64,000 bases of DNA from JACVRX01 sp046726315 (GTDB lineage Bacteria; Actinomycetota; Actinomycetes; Jiangellales; Jiangellaceae). The stretch covers positions 101,207 through 165,206 of the forward strand of contig JBKPAG010000017.1 in the NCBI GenBank assembly GCA_046726315.1, given 5' to 3'. Made by a program: the position numbers and the translations under genes. Positions 45,455 to 54,758 of this stretch are shown here, one piece after another (the stretch's first letter is position 1; every line of letters starts with the position of its first letter). The notes under the pieces are model-generated. The model saw only the letters and a program-made list of their open reading frames with translations. It searched no databases and was not told where the DNA came from.

Positions 45455-46030
45455 ATGCCCAGCCCCGCGAAGGGAGCCCGCCTCGGCGGTTCGCCGGCGC
45501 ACGAGCGTCACATCCTGGCGAACCTGGCCACGGCGCTGTTCGAACACGGTCGCATCACGACCACCGAGGCAAAGGCACGCAGGCTGCGTCCGGTAGCCGA
45601 GCGTCTGATCACCAAAGCCAAGCGCGGCGACCTGCACGCGCGGCGACAGGTGCTCAGCACGATCAGCAACAAGAGCATCGTGCACGTGCTGTTCACCGAG
45701 ATCGGGCCGCGATACGGCAACCGGAGCGGAGGCTACACCCGGATCGTGAAGATCGGCCCGCGCAAGGGTGACAACGCCCCGATGGCTGTCATCGAGCTGG
45801 TCGAGCCGCTCGCCGAGCAGGTCGTCGCCGAGGCTCAGAGCGCTACTCGCCGAGCTGCCAAGAAGGCGTCGCCTACCAAGAAGGCGACTGCACCAGAAGC
45901 GACAGCGACCGAGGACGCCACTGTCATGCCTACGCCTGCGAGTCCCCCAGACGTCGAGACCGTCGTCTTCGCCGACCTACCTACCGACGACTCCGCCGAG
46001 GAACCGACGGACGACCAGCAGAACGCCTGA
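45455..46030 (+). CDS. rplQ: 50S ribosomal protein L17
   Basis: The L17 core covers about residues 1-118 (PAHERHILANLATALFEHGRITTTEAKA, then GPRKGDNAPMAVIELV). It is followed by an unusual tail of about 70 residues, first Ala/Lys-rich (RRAAKKASPTKKATAPE) and then strongly acidic (DLPTDDSAEEPTDDQQNA). Such low-complexity tails occur on actinobacterial L17 and vary between species. ATG 45455 follows TAGGAGTAGGA. truA begins 8 bases later. Confidence 0.96.
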   Translation: MPSPAKGARLGGSPAHERHILANLATALFEHGRITTTEAKARRLRPVAERLITKAKRGDLHARRQVLSTISNKSIVHVLFTEIGPRYGNRSGGYTRIVKIGPRKGDNAPMAVIELVEPLAEQVVAEAQSATRRAAKKASPTKKATAPEATATEDATVMPTPASPPDVETVVFADLPTDDSAEEPTDDQQNA

Positions 46031-46038
46031 CCATCCGA

Positions 46039-46959
46039 ATGCAGCCCGTCGCTACCGAAACTGGTGGCGCCGGGCCATTGCGGGTACGCCTCGATATCGC
46101 CTACGACGGCACGGACTTTTCCGGATGGGCAAGTCAGCCTGGACGGCGCACTGTTCAGGGAGTTCTCGAACATGCGCTGGCGACGGTGCTTCGGATCGAA
46201 TCACCCCGGCTGATGGTCGCGGGCCGGACCGACGCCGGCGTTCACGCCACGGGCCAGGTGTGCCATTTCGACATCGATACAAAAGTGTGGTCGGAGCTGC
46301 CGGGCCAATCGCACATGGGCTTCACTGACGCGTTGATCCGACGCCTCGCAGGTGTCCTCCCAGCAGATCTGCGGGTGCGCTCGGCTCGCATAGCTCCGGC
46401 TGGCTTCGACGCACGATTCTCTGCGGTCTGGCGCCGCTACCGCTACCGGGTGGCGGACACGATCTACGGTCCAGATCCGTTGCGCCGGTTGGTTGTCTTC
46501 TGGTACCCGCGGCGGGTGGACATCGCGGCGATGAACACCGCTGCAACAGCGCTGATCGGGACCCATGACTTCGCCGCGTTCTGCCGTCCGCGCGAGGGAG
46601 CCACGACGATACGGACGGTTCGAACGCTGATGTGGGAACGCGGCGAGGACGATCTCGCGATGGCGACGATCGAGGCCGATGCGTTCTGCCACAACCAGGT
46701 GCGGGCAATGGTGGGCGCCCTGTTGGCCGTCGGAGACGGCCGACGGTCAACTGGCTGGCCGGCGCAGGTGTTGGCGGCAGGGGTTCGAGACTCGGCGGTG
46801 ACGGTCGTGCCACCGCACGGCCTCACCCTCGAAGCCGTCGGGTATCCACCGGACGACCAACTCGCCGCACGAGTTGTGCAGACCCGCCGCAAGCGGGAGA
46901 TGGCTGAGGCCGAGGTCGGTCTTCCCACCGATCAGGGTCCGAATCCGGGAAGACCCTGA
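46039..46959 (+). CDS. truA: tRNA pseudouridine(38-40) synthase
   Basis: TruA modifies U38-U40 in the anticodon stem-loop. The 306-residue protein has LDIAYDGTDFSGWASQPGRRTVQG and the catalytic Asp65 in AGRTDAGVHATGQV, plus the late FCHNQVRAMVGALLAVG motif. The C-terminal tail beyond about residue 280 is variable. ATG 46039 is used. It closes the ribosomal cluster; in many actinobacteria rplM follows directly, but here 6.7 kb intervene. Confidence 0.95.
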   Translation: MQPVATETGGAGPLRVRLDIAYDGTDFSGWASQPGRRTVQGVLEHALATVLRIESPRLMVAGRTDAGVHATGQVCHFDIDTKVWSELPGQSHMGFTDALIRRLAGVLPADLRVRSARIAPAGFDARFSAVWRRYRYRVADTIYGPDPLRRLVVFWYPRRVDIAAMNTAATALIGTHDFAAFCRPREGATTIRTVRTLMWERGEDDLAMATIEADAFCHNQVRAMVGALLAVGDGRRSTGWPAQVLAAGVRDSAVTVVPPHGLTLEAVGYPPDDQLAARVVQTRRKREMAEAEVGLPTDQGPNPGRP

Positions 46960-46993
46960 GTCGCAATGACTGCGGGGCGCGTAGCCTGGCAGT

Positions 46994-47377
46994 GTGTTAC
47001 AAGACGCCATCTCGATCGCCATAGCCGCGGTCGGCGCCGGCTTGGTCGTCCTGTCGATCCGGCGGGCCCGGTCCAAAGGCGCCGCCGGTGCGCTCCAGCT
47101 TGCCGCGGTCGGGTTCCTGCTGATGGGGGCGTCCGCCGTGGGCATCGTCGGCTTCGTCGCCGGCATCGCGCTCAGCCCGCTTGCCTGGCTCGGCATCGTC
47201 GCGCTGGCACTCGGCGGCGTGCTCTTCGTTGTCGGCCAACGCCTCGAGGGACGGCAGTCCACGCCTCGCGCTGCAGCGACCGGCCGTGCGCCACAGCGGC
47301 AGGTAGCGGCGAAGGCGTCAGCGGAGGACGACTTCTCCGACATCGAGGCCATCCTCAAGAAGCGCGGAATCACGTAG
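46994..47377 (+). CDS. Conserved actinobacterial membrane protein
   Basis: The 127-residue protein has an N-terminal TM helix (about 3-20), a pair of hydrophobic helices (about 35-55 and 58-77) and a cytoplasmic tail. The tail ends DDFSDIEAILKKRGI, a motif I recall from small proteins encoded after truA in other actinobacteria. Function is unknown. GTG 46994 is the likely start. It follows truA by 34 bases on the same strand and may be co-transcribed. Confidence 0.7.
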   Translation: MLQDAISIAIAAVGAGLVVLSIRRARSKGAAGALQLAAVGFLLMGASAVGIVGFVAGIALSPLAWLGIVALALGGVLFVVGQRLEGRQSTPRAAATGRAPQRQVAAKASAEDDFSDIEAILKKRGIT

Positions 47378-47445
47378 CGGCTCTGCACTGCTGCACCGAT
47401 GAGTCGTTGGAAGCTGGGCTCCGCGACCGGCCAGACTGGATCCTC

Positions 47446-49125
47446 GTGGGCCATGTCGACCTGAACACGGTGTCGTGCACGTTGCCGGACGGGCGCGTGT
47501 TGCTCGATGACGTCTCGTTCCGGGTCGGGGACGGCGCGAAGGTCGCGCTGGTGGGCGCGAACGGGTCGGGAAAGACAACGCTGTTACGCATCATCGCCGG
47601 CGATGTCAACCTGGGGGCCGGAGCCATCACCAGATCCGGCGGTATCGGTGTCATGCGCCAGTTCGTCGGGCACGGCTCCACGGACGTTCACGACTTGTTG
47701 TTATCCGTCGGGCCGACCGGCATTCGATCAGCGTCGGCATCCCTCGAGGCGGCCGAACTCGAGATGATGGAGCGCGACGACGAACCCAATCAGATGACCT
47801 ACGCACACGCCCTGGCGGAGTGGAACGAGGCGGGCGGATACGAGGCTGAGGTCCTGTGGGACGTCTGCACGACTGCTGCCCTGGGCGTCGGGTATGACCG
47901 GTGCAGATGGCGACAACTCAGCACGCTCTCGGGCGGGGAGCAGAAGCGGCTCGTCTTGGAGGCTCTGCTGCGGGGTGCGGATGAGGTGCTCCTCCTCGAC
48001 GAGCCGGACAACTTCCTCGACGTCCCTGCCAAGAGGTGGCTCGAGGACCGGTTGATCGAAACACCGAAGACCGTCCTGTTCGTCAGCCACGACCGTGAAC
48101 TGCTGGCGCACACGGCGACATCGATCGTGTCGCTCGAGCTGGGTACCGCCGGAAACACCGCTTGGGTGCATGGCGGCGGTTTCGCGACCTACCACGACGC
48201 ACGGCGGCAGCGGTTCGCCCGGCTGGAGGAGCTGCGTCGACGCTGGGACGAGGAGCACGCCAAGCTCAAAGCCCTGGTGCTGATGTACAAGCAGAAGGCG
48301 GCCTACAACGACGCGATGGCGTCGCGTTACCAGGCGGCCCAGACCAGGTTACGCAAATTCGAAGAGGCGGGCCCGCCGCAAGCCACACCGCGCGAGCCGG
48401 ACGTGCGGATGCGGTTGCATGGCGGGCGTACGGGCAAACGGGCGGTCGTCTGCGAGCAACTGGAGCTGACCGGGCTGATGCAGCCATTCGACGTGGAGGT
48501 CTCGTACGGCGAGCGGGTAGCGGTGCTCGGGTCGAACGGGTCGGGCAAGTCGCATTTCCTGCGTCTGCTCGCGGCGGGTGGTACCGACCCCGCCGGCGAG
48601 CATCGGCCCGTCGACGAAACACCGGTCGACCCAGTGGCTCATACGGGACTGGCCAAACTCGGTGCCCGGGTCCGGCCGGGTTGGTTCGCGCAAACCCATG
48701 AGCACCCCGAGCTCGTGGGCCGGACATTGCTGGAGGTTCTGCATCGTGGCGACGGCCATCGCGACGGGATGCCCAGAGAACAAGCCAGCCGTGCACTCGA
48801 CAGGTATGAGCTGGCTTACGCGTCGGAGCAGCGCTTCGACACGCTGTCCGGCGGCCAGCAGGCGCGGTTTCAGATCCTGCTGCTCGAGTTGTCCGGCGCC
48901 ACACTCCTGCTCTTAGATGAGCCGACCGACAACCTCGACCTGGTCTCTGCGGAGGCATTGGAGGAGGGTCTGTCTGCATTCGAGGGCACCGTACTCGCCG
49001 CTACGCACGACCGGTGGTTCGCGCGCGGGTTCGATCGATATCTGGTGTTCGGTGCCGACGGCCAGGTCTACGAGTCGCCCGAGCCTGTCTGGGACGAGGG
49101 CCGCGTAGCGCGCGCTCGCATCTGA
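47446..49125 (+). CDS. ABC-F family ATPase (ribosome-associated, duplicated ATP-binding cassettes)
   Basis: The 559-residue protein has two ABC domains and no membrane segments. Cassette 1 has GANGSGKTT, LSGGEQKRLVLE, VLLLDEPDNFLD and VSHDREL; cassette 2 has GSNGSGKSHF, LSGGQQARFQILL, LLLLDEPTDNLD and ATHDRWF. The linker (about residues 245-320) is helical and charged, as in ABC-F proteins that act at the ribosomal E site, in translation control or antibiotic protection. GTG 47446 starts at the family N-terminus (GHVDLNTVSCTLPDGR); an in-frame TTG at 47407 is less likely. Which ABC-F subgroup it belongs to needs a tree. Confidence 0.85.
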   Translation: MGHVDLNTVSCTLPDGRVLLDDVSFRVGDGAKVALVGANGSGKTTLLRIIAGDVNLGAGAITRSGGIGVMRQFVGHGSTDVHDLLLSVGPTGIRSASASLEAAELEMMERDDEPNQMTYAHALAEWNEAGGYEAEVLWDVCTTAALGVGYDRCRWRQLSTLSGGEQKRLVLEALLRGADEVLLLDEPDNFLDVPAKRWLEDRLIETPKTVLFVSHDRELLAHTATSIVSLELGTAGNTAWVHGGGFATYHDARRQRFARLEELRRRWDEEHAKLKALVLMYKQKAAYNDAMASRYQAAQTRLRKFEEAGPPQATPREPDVRMRLHGGRTGKRAVVCEQLELTGLMQPFDVEVSYGERVAVLGSNGSGKSHFLRLLAAGGTDPAGEHRPVDETPVDPVAHTGLAKLGARVRPGWFAQTHEHPELVGRTLLEVLHRGDGHRDGMPREQASRALDRYELAYASEQRFDTLSGGQQARFQILLLELSGATLLLLDEPTDNLDLVSAEALEEGLSAFEGTVLAATHDRWFARGFDRYLVFGADGQVYESPEPVWDEGRVARARI

Positions 49126-49129
49126 CGCG

Positions 49130-49200
49130 GTCTTCGCTGAGTAACTCCGCGTCTAACGGAGTCTCCGACGTGCTTATGCGCGGACTTGTTCAGCGAAGAC
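49130..49200. terminator. Nested inverted repeats between the ABC-F gene and the amylase gene
   Basis: GTCTTCGCTGA (49130-49140) and TCAGCGAAGAC (49190-49200) are exact 11-bp arms. Inside them ACTCCG (49144-49149) pairs with CGGAGT (49157-49162). The structure fills the gap between two converging genes and is a likely bidirectional terminator, although T-runs are weak. Confidence 0.6.
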
Positions 49201-49232
49201 GACCGGAGGTCGCCAGGTCCGCCCGCCGACAG

Positions 49233-52016
49233 CTATGGGGTCGGGGGTTCGCTGGTATAGACGGTCGGGTCACCCTGGACGATCCAGACGGTCGGGTTGC
49301 TGCTTGGCAGGAATGATCTATCACCGCCGGGTTCGCGGGTATCCGGAACGATGTCGCCACTCGGCAAGTGCATGATGAAGTTGACCGGCTCCTGGTCGTT
49401 CACGAGGGGAATCTGGTACACCGCCCAGCCGCTTTCGATACCCGACCGCGGCCAGGGGTTATCCCAGGCGATCTGGGCCAGAACAGCCGGATCCACGGCG
49501 TTCCCCCACATGTGCAGACCCCATCCGTCGTCCGGCGTGCCGAAGTCCCCGGCCGGCCGGAAGTACCGCAGCATCGCCGTTGCCAACGGCGGCCCAGCAG
49601 CCAATACCGTGCGGACCGCGCTGGTCACCACTGTGCCATTCTGCGTGGTGAGAATGGCGCGATATGCGATCGTTGTACCGGCGGCCAGGTTCAGCGGTGT
49701 CAGGTTGTCGAACACGGTGTAGACCGGCGAAGAACTGTCGGCCCCGATCGGTGTCCATGGCCCGTCGGCAATGCTGCGCTCGAAACGGACTACATGCGTG
49801 GCCCGGTCCGGGTCGGCCACGGCGCGTACCTCCACTGTGCCGCGCACACGGCTGCCTTCTCCCGGCACCTCGATCCTGACCAGCGGCGCCGGTGCGGCAG
49901 TGCTCAGCGCCTCGCTCGTCGCGGTGTGCCCAGCGTTGTCAAGCACGACCGCGCGGTACTGCAGCGGCGTTCCCGGGTCAAGGGCGCTCACGTCGTGGAA
50001 GACCCGGTATGGCGCCGTGTCGTCCGTACCGATCGGCTCCCATTGGCCATTTCCGACCTTGGCGTAGAACGTGACCTCGTAGAAGGACGAGCCACCCACG
50101 TTCGCCGCCACCTGCATCCGCCCGTGCGACTCCGCGGCGGGTGTGGGCGCTGCCAGCGAAATGTCCGGCGCTGCCTTGGAATGCGGGATCCGTCCATCCG
50201 ACTGGTACACGACCGCCGACAGCGCCGGGACCGTCAGCGTCAGGTTGCGGTTGGCGCCCGACTTCACCTCAGTGGGAGCCGTACCGTAGACGAGCTCGAA
50301 GGTTCTCTTCCCGATGTAGGTAGGGATGTCTGCGGTCTTGGCCTGCTCGCTGTTGTTCAGCGCAACGACGTACTCGCGCTGCTGGCCGCGGTCGATCCGC
50401 GAGAACGCGTAGATCCCAGCATCAGCTGAGGCGTAGCGGTGCTGGTGCGTCCCGTTGCGCAGCGCAGGATGCTCACTGGTGACCTGGGCCAGGTTGTTGA
50501 TCGCCTGGTACAGCGGATGCGTGGTCACGAAATTGTCATCCGCGTGCGTGTTGCTTGTGCCGAGAAGGTCGTCGTCGAGGTACTCGGGCACCTGGCTGGC
50601 AAACAGCGTCTGGCGGGCGAGCTGGTCACCCCCGGTTCCGGTAAAGCCTTGCTCGTCGCCGTAGTAGATGACCGGGTTGCCGCGCGAGAAGTACATCAAC
50701 TCGTGGGCCAGCCGGTCGCGCGCCAGCCATTCCGTGTCGTCCGCTTCGGGCCTGGGATTGTCCGCCTGGACGAAGAAGCCGATCCGGCCCATGTCGTGGT
50801 TACCGAGGAACGTCGGCAGTTGGTAGACGTTGGAATCGGCGTCGGTGTACCAGTCGTCGCCGGCGAAGAACGATTCGAGCTCGCTGGCCGGATGGCTCTG
50901 CGATGCGAACTTGCGCGCCGCGTCCTGGAACGGGAAGTCCAGCACGGCCTGCATCGTGTCGTGCGTGCTGAAGTGCGAGGTGAAGCTCTTCGTGGTGTCG
51001 AAGACCTCGCCGAACATGAAGAACTCGCTCTTGCCGTGATCGTGGGCGAACTGCAGGATGTCCGGCCCGAACTGCTGCCAGAACTCGTCGTTGACGTGCT
51101 TCATGGTGTCGATGCGGAAGCCGTCGACACCGAAGTCGGCAATCCACGTCTTGTAGATCTCGATCATGCCGTCGACGACGTCCGGGTGTTCGGTGAAGAG
51201 GTCGTCGAGGCCGAAGAAGTCGCCGTACCAGGAGTTCTCGCCGACGAACGTCGTGTCGCCGCGGTTGTGGTAGAGCGTGACGTCATTGAGCCAATCGGGA
51301 ACCTTGAGGGTTTGCTCGCTCGGATCCAATACCGGCGTGTACGGGAACGATTTCGTCGAGTCGAGCGCTGGGAACGAATCCGTCCCGGCGTAGTCGCGGT
51401 CGTCGAAGGCGTCGCCGTCGGCTGTCCGGTAAGGGTCCGAGTCTTTCGAGATGTATGGCTGGCGGGCGCCCTCCTGGTAACCGATGACGTCGGCGGTGTG
51501 GTTGGTGATGATGTCGAAATAGACCTTCATGCCGCGCGCATGGGCGCCGTCGACAAGGGCCCGAAGGTCGGCATTGGTGCCGAGGTGTGGGTCGATCTGC
51601 GTGAAGTCGGTGATCCAGTAGCCGTGGTAACCGGCAGAGGGGCCGTCCTCGAGCTGGACGGCTTTGTTCTTGAAGCTGGGCGTCAACCAGATGGACGTCG
51701 TTCCGAGCCCCTGAATGTAATCGATCTGGTCGAGCAGTCCCTTGAGGTCACCGCCGTTGTAGAAGCCTTTCGCGGTGGGGTCGAAGCCCGAGACGAGCCG
51801 GTCATTTGGCAGGCCACCCAAGTCATTGGCGGTATCGCCGTTCTCGAAGCGATCCGCCATGACGAAGTAGAAACGCTCGTCATTGACCGGCGCACGGAGT
51901 GAATGCAGGGCCGACAGGTCTCCTGCAGACTTCGGCTCGGCCTCGGAGGCTGGTGCGGTCACCGCGCCAGTGAGTAATGCAGACAGCAGAACCATGGCGG
52001 CGCGGCGAAGCGACAT
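49233..52016 (-). CDS. Secreted alpha-amylase/pullulanase-type glycoside hydrolase (GH13) with C-terminal pullulanase-associated domain
   Basis: The predicted 927-residue exoenzyme should cleave alpha-1,4 or 1,6 glucans outside the cell. A signal peptide (about residues 1-27, MSLRRAAMVLLSALLTG, Ala-rich cleavage region) precedes a GH13 catalytic domain with DIITNHTAD, the nucleophile Asp in GFRIDTMKH, the acid/base Glu in FFMFGEVF and FLGNHDMGR. Two FN3/Ig-like domains follow (about 575-790), then a PUD/CBM41-type domain rich in Trp (FRPAGDFGTPDDGWGLHMWG). ATG 52014-52016 is chosen because GGGAGG lies 6-11 bases upstream; an upstream ATG would place extra residues before the signal peptide. 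Its location in a ribosomal region suggests acquisition. Confidence 0.9.
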   Translation of the reverse strand: MSLRRAAMVLLSALLTGAVTAPASEAEPKSAGDLSALHSLRAPVNDERFYFVMADRFENGDTANDLGGLPNDRLVSGFDPTAKGFYNGGDLKGLLDQIDYIQGLGTTSIWLTPSFKNKAVQLEDGPSAGYHGYWITDFTQIDPHLGTNADLRALVDGAHARGMKVYFDIITNHTADVIGYQEGARQPYISKDSDPYRTADGDAFDDRDYAGTDSFPALDSTKSFPYTPVLDPSEQTLKVPDWLNDVTLYHNRGDTTFVGENSWYGDFFGLDDLFTEHPDVVDGMIEIYKTWIADFGVDGFRIDTMKHVNDEFWQQFGPDILQFAHDHGKSEFFMFGEVFDTTKSFTSHFSTHDTMQAVLDFPFQDAARKFASQSHPASELESFFAGDDWYTDADSNVYQLPTFLGNHDMGRIGFFVQADNPRPEADDTEWLARDRLAHELMYFSRGNPVIYYGDEQGFTGTGGDQLARQTLFASQVPEYLDDDLLGTSNTHADDNFVTTHPLYQAINNLAQVTSEHPALRNGTHQHRYASADAGIYAFSRIDRGQQREYVVALNNSEQAKTADIPTYIGKRTFELVYGTAPTEVKSGANRNLTLTVPALSAVVYQSDGRIPHSKAAPDISLAAPTPAAESHGRMQVAANVGGSSFYEVTFYAKVGNGQWEPIGTDDTAPYRVFHDVSALDPGTPLQYRAVVLDNAGHTATSEALSTAAPAPLVRIEVPGEGSRVRGTVEVRAVADPDRATHVVRFERSIADGPWTPIGADSSSPVYTVFDNLTPLNLAAGTTIAYRAILTTQNGTVVTSAVRTVLAAGPPLATAMLRYFRPAGDFGTPDDGWGLHMWGNAVDPAVLAQIAWDNPWPRSGIESGWAVYQIPLVNDQEPVNFIMHLPSGDIVPDTREPGGDRSFLPSSNPTVWIVQGDPTVYTSEPPTP

Positions 52017-52142
52017 CGGGGCCTCCCTGAGAGCCAGTGGTCGTGACATTACTCACACGGGAGCACCTTTCAACCCACGTCGCTCTCGGGTCCAGGGTCG
52101 ACCCGCGGCCCCCACGCGCACCACGCGCAAACGCCGCAAACT

Positions 52143-53507
52143 TCAGAGGTCGACCTCGGGCAGCCGGGTCAGCGCTCGCTCGACGGCCTCGGCCGGGTAC
52201 TCGTAGTCGGGTAGGTCGCCGGCGAGGTACCGGTCGTAGGCACCCATGTCGAAGTGCCCATGGCCGCACAAGGCGGTGAGAATCACCTTCTGCTCACCGC
52301 TTTCCGCGCAGCGCCTCGCCTCTTCGATGCACGCGGCGACCGCGTGCGTCGGCTCAGGAGCAGGGACGATACCTTCGGTCCGGGCGAACTGGACGCCTGC
52401 GGCGAAGCACTCGTTCTGGTTCTTCGCAACTGCTTCGATCAGGCCGAGCTCGTAGACGTGCGACATCAGCGGTGACATGCCGTGATAGCGCAGCCCACCG
52501 GCATGGATCGGCTCGGGGATGAAGTCGTGGCCCAGTGTGTGCATCTTGAGCAGCGGTGTCATCCCCGCGGTATCGCCGTAGTCGTAGGTGTAGCGGCCTC
52601 GGGTCAGGGACGGGCAGGCGGCGGGCTCGACCGCGACGATCCGGGGTTCCATCCGCCCCGCGAGCTTCTCTCGGAGGAAGGGGAATGCCAGACCCCCGAA
52701 GTTGGAGCCGCCGCCCGTACACCCGAAGATCACGTCCGGCGTGTCACCGACCTTCGCCAACTGCGCCACTGCTTCCTGGCCTATGACGGTCTGGTGCATC
52801 AGCACGTGGTTCAACACGCTGCCCAGTGAGTACCGGGTGTCCTCTCGGGCCGCCGCGACCTCGACCGCCTCACTGATGGCGATACCGAGGCTGCCCGGTG
52901 ACTCGGGATCGTCGGCGAGGATCTTGCGGCCGGCCTCGGTCACGTCCGACGGGCTCGGATAAACCGTCGCCCCGTACGTCTCCATCATCGACTTGCGGTA
53001 CGGCTTACCGTCGTAAGACGCGCGCACCTGCCATATCTGGCATTCGAGTCCGAACAACGCGCAGGCGAAAGCCAACGCGCTGCCCCACTGGCCCGCGCCC
53101 GTCTCCGTGGTCAAACGGTGGATTCCCTCCTGGGCGTTGTAGAAGGCCTGAGGGACGGCTGTGTTGGGCTTGTGCGAGCCGACGGGGCTCACGCCTTCGT
53201 ACTTGTAGTAGATACGCGCCGGTGTCCCCAGTGCCTTCTCCAACCGGTGTGCACGGTAGAGCGGAGTCGGCCGCCAGAGTCGGTAGATGTCCAGAACCTC
53301 CGCCGGAATGTCGACGTAGGACTCCTGGGTGACCTCCTGGCCGATGAGCGCCATCGGAAACAGCGGAGCCAGGTCGTCGGGCCCGACCGGCTCGTGCGTC
53401 GCCGGATGCAGGACCGGCGGGGGAGGCAAGGGCAGATCGGGGATGAGGTTGTACCACTGCCGGGGCAGCTCGGACTCGTCGAGCAGGATCTTGGTCGGCT
53501 CAGCCAT
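52143..53507 (-). CDS. TrpB2-like tryptophan synthase beta chain (TrpB-like PLP lyase)
   Basis: The 454-residue fold type II PLP enzyme belongs to the TrpB2 group, which is longer than TrpB1 and usually not paired with TrpA. Visible are WRPTPLYRAHRLEKALG, the Schiff-base Lys113 in GSHKPNTAVPQ, ETGAGQWGSALAFA, GGGSNFGGLAFPF (phosphate loop) and GLRYHGMSP. TrpB2 enzymes condense indole with serine and may salvage indole; the role here is inferred. ATG 53505-53507 starts the conserved sequence. It is divergent from rplM, whose candidate promoter lies about 80 bases away. Confidence 0.88.
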   Translation of the reverse strand: MAEPTKILLDESELPRQWYNLIPDLPLPPPPVLHPATHEPVGPDDLAPLFPMALIGQEVTQESYVDIPAEVLDIYRLWRPTPLYRAHRLEKALGTPARIYYKYEGVSPVGSHKPNTAVPQAFYNAQEGIHRLTTETGAGQWGSALAFACALFGLECQIWQVRASYDGKPYRKSMMETYGATVYPSPSDVTEAGRKILADDPESPGSLGIAISEAVEVAAAREDTRYSLGSVLNHVLMHQTVIGQEAVAQLAKVGDTPDVIFGCTGGGSNFGGLAFPFLREKLAGRMEPRIVAVEPAACPSLTRGRYTYDYGDTAGMTPLLKMHTLGHDFIPEPIHAGGLRYHGMSPLMSHVYELGLIEAVAKNQNECFAAGVQFARTEGIVPAPEPTHAVAACIEEARRCAESGEQKVILTALCGHGHFDMGAYDRYLAGDLPDYEYPAEAVERALTRLPEVDL

Positions 53508-53585
53508 TACCGCAGTATCGTCCTCGAGACCCGTCTCCGCCAAGATCAACTCAGGGCCTGTCACGAAGTGCAAAGGGCGCTGGTT

Positions 53586-53615
53586 TTGACCCTCCTCTGA
53601 ACTGGCCGGTATCCT
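53586..53615 (+). promoter_or_regulatory. Candidate promoter of rplM-rpsI
   Basis: TTGACC (53586-53591) and TATCCT (53610-53615), 18 bases apart, form a good housekeeping-type promoter. The predicted start near 53622 leaves a leader of about 100 bases to rplM. Confidence 0.6.
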
Positions 53616-53721
53616 GAGTGGTCGTTGTGCGTGCCGCCGGTCGCGGGTCGATCGGTGATCGCGCGCCATGCCAGTCCACAGAGCCAGACCGCAGCATCCC
53701 TCGACCAAGCGAAGGCCCACC

Positions 53722-54165
53722 TTGCGCACGTTCAGCCCGAAGCCGAGCGACGTCCAGCGTCAGTGGCACGTCATCGACGCCACCGACGTCGTGCTCGGCC
53801 GGCTCGCCACCCAGGCTGCCACCCTGCTGCGCGGTAAACACAAGCCGATCTACGCGCCACACGTCGACACCGGCGACTTCGTCATCATCATCAACGCCGA
53901 GAAGGTCGCGTTGACTGGGACCAAGCGGGAGGACAAGGTCGAATACCGGCACTCCGGATTCCCGGGTGGGATCCGGGCCACCTCGTATGACGTGCTGCTG
54001 GCCAAGAATCCGCGCCGGGTGGTCGAGAAGGCCGTCAAGGGCATGCTTCCGCACAACACCCTCGGCCGGCAGATGCTGTCCAAGCTCAAGGTCTATGCCG
54101 GGCCGGAGCATCCCCACCAGGCGCAGAAGCCGGTGCCGTACACGATCAGCCAGGTCGCCCAGTGA
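53722..54165 (+). CDS. rplM: 50S ribosomal protein L13
   Basis: The 147-residue L13 is an early assembly protein. FSPKPSDVQRQWHVIDATDVVLGRLAT and GMLPHNTLGRQMLSKLKVY are typical. TTG at 53722, after GCGAAGGCCC, is taken as start because it coincides with the family N-terminus (RTFSPKP); the ATG at 53668 would add 18 residues with no family match. The stop overlaps rpsI (GTGA). Confidence 0.94.
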   Translation: MRTFSPKPSDVQRQWHVIDATDVVLGRLATQAATLLRGKHKPIYAPHVDTGDFVIIINAEKVALTGTKREDKVEYRHSGFPGGIRATSYDVLLAKNPRRVVEKAVKGMLPHNTLGRQMLSKLKVYAGPEHPHQAQKPVPYTISQVAQ

Positions 54166-54668
54166 CCGTTCCCGGGATCGAGGACATGACCGACACCACC
54201 ATCGTGATACCGACAGCCGAGCCCGCTACACCGGGCGAAACCCCGTCCCGCGAGACGGCGTCTGCGCGTCATTCCGCGGTCGAGCCGGCCGACGCGACCG
54301 GCCGCCGCAAGGAGGCCATCGCGCGAGTTCGGCTTGTCCCTGGCACGGGCCGGTGGACAATCAACGGCCGCACGCTCGAGGAGTACTTCCCCAACAAGGT
54401 GCACCAGCAGGCAGTGGAGTCGCCGTTCGTCGAGCTCGAGCTCCAAGGCAGGTACGACGTCGTGGCGCGCATCCACGGTGGCGGCGTGACCGGGCAGGCC
54501 GGAGCCCTTCGGCTGGGTGTCGCAAGGGCTCTGAACACCGCTGATACCGACAACAACCGCCCGCTGCTGAAGAAGGCCGGGTTCCTGACCCGGGACGCCC
54601 GGGCCAAGGAGCGCCGCAAGGCCGGCTTGAAGAAGGCTCGTAAGGCGCCGCAGTACAGCAAGCGCTGA
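54162..54668 (+). CDS. rpsI: 30S ribosomal protein S9
   Basis: The 168-residue S9 has a variable acidic/Thr-rich N-terminal extension (about residues 1-45) and the conserved core ATGRRKEAIARVRLVPGTG, ending in KKARKAPQYSKR, whose C-terminal Arg touches P-site tRNA. GTG 54162 overlaps rplM; ATG 54186 is the alternative start. rplM-rpsI-glmM order is conserved in actinobacteria. Confidence 0.96.
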   Translation: MTVPGIEDMTDTTIVIPTAEPATPGETPSRETASARHSAVEPADATGRRKEAIARVRLVPGTGRWTINGRTLEEYFPNKVHQQAVESPFVELELQGRYDVVARIHGGGVTGQAGALRLGVARALNTADTDNNRPLLKKAGFLTRDARAKERRKAGLKKARKAPQYSKR

Positions 54669-54758
54669 ACCGACGCTGTCGCTGCAGCCGGCCCTGGGGC
54701 GTACGCTCCAGGGCCGGCTGCATTCTCGGCCCCGCAGGAGGCCCGGTTTGGAGGCATA

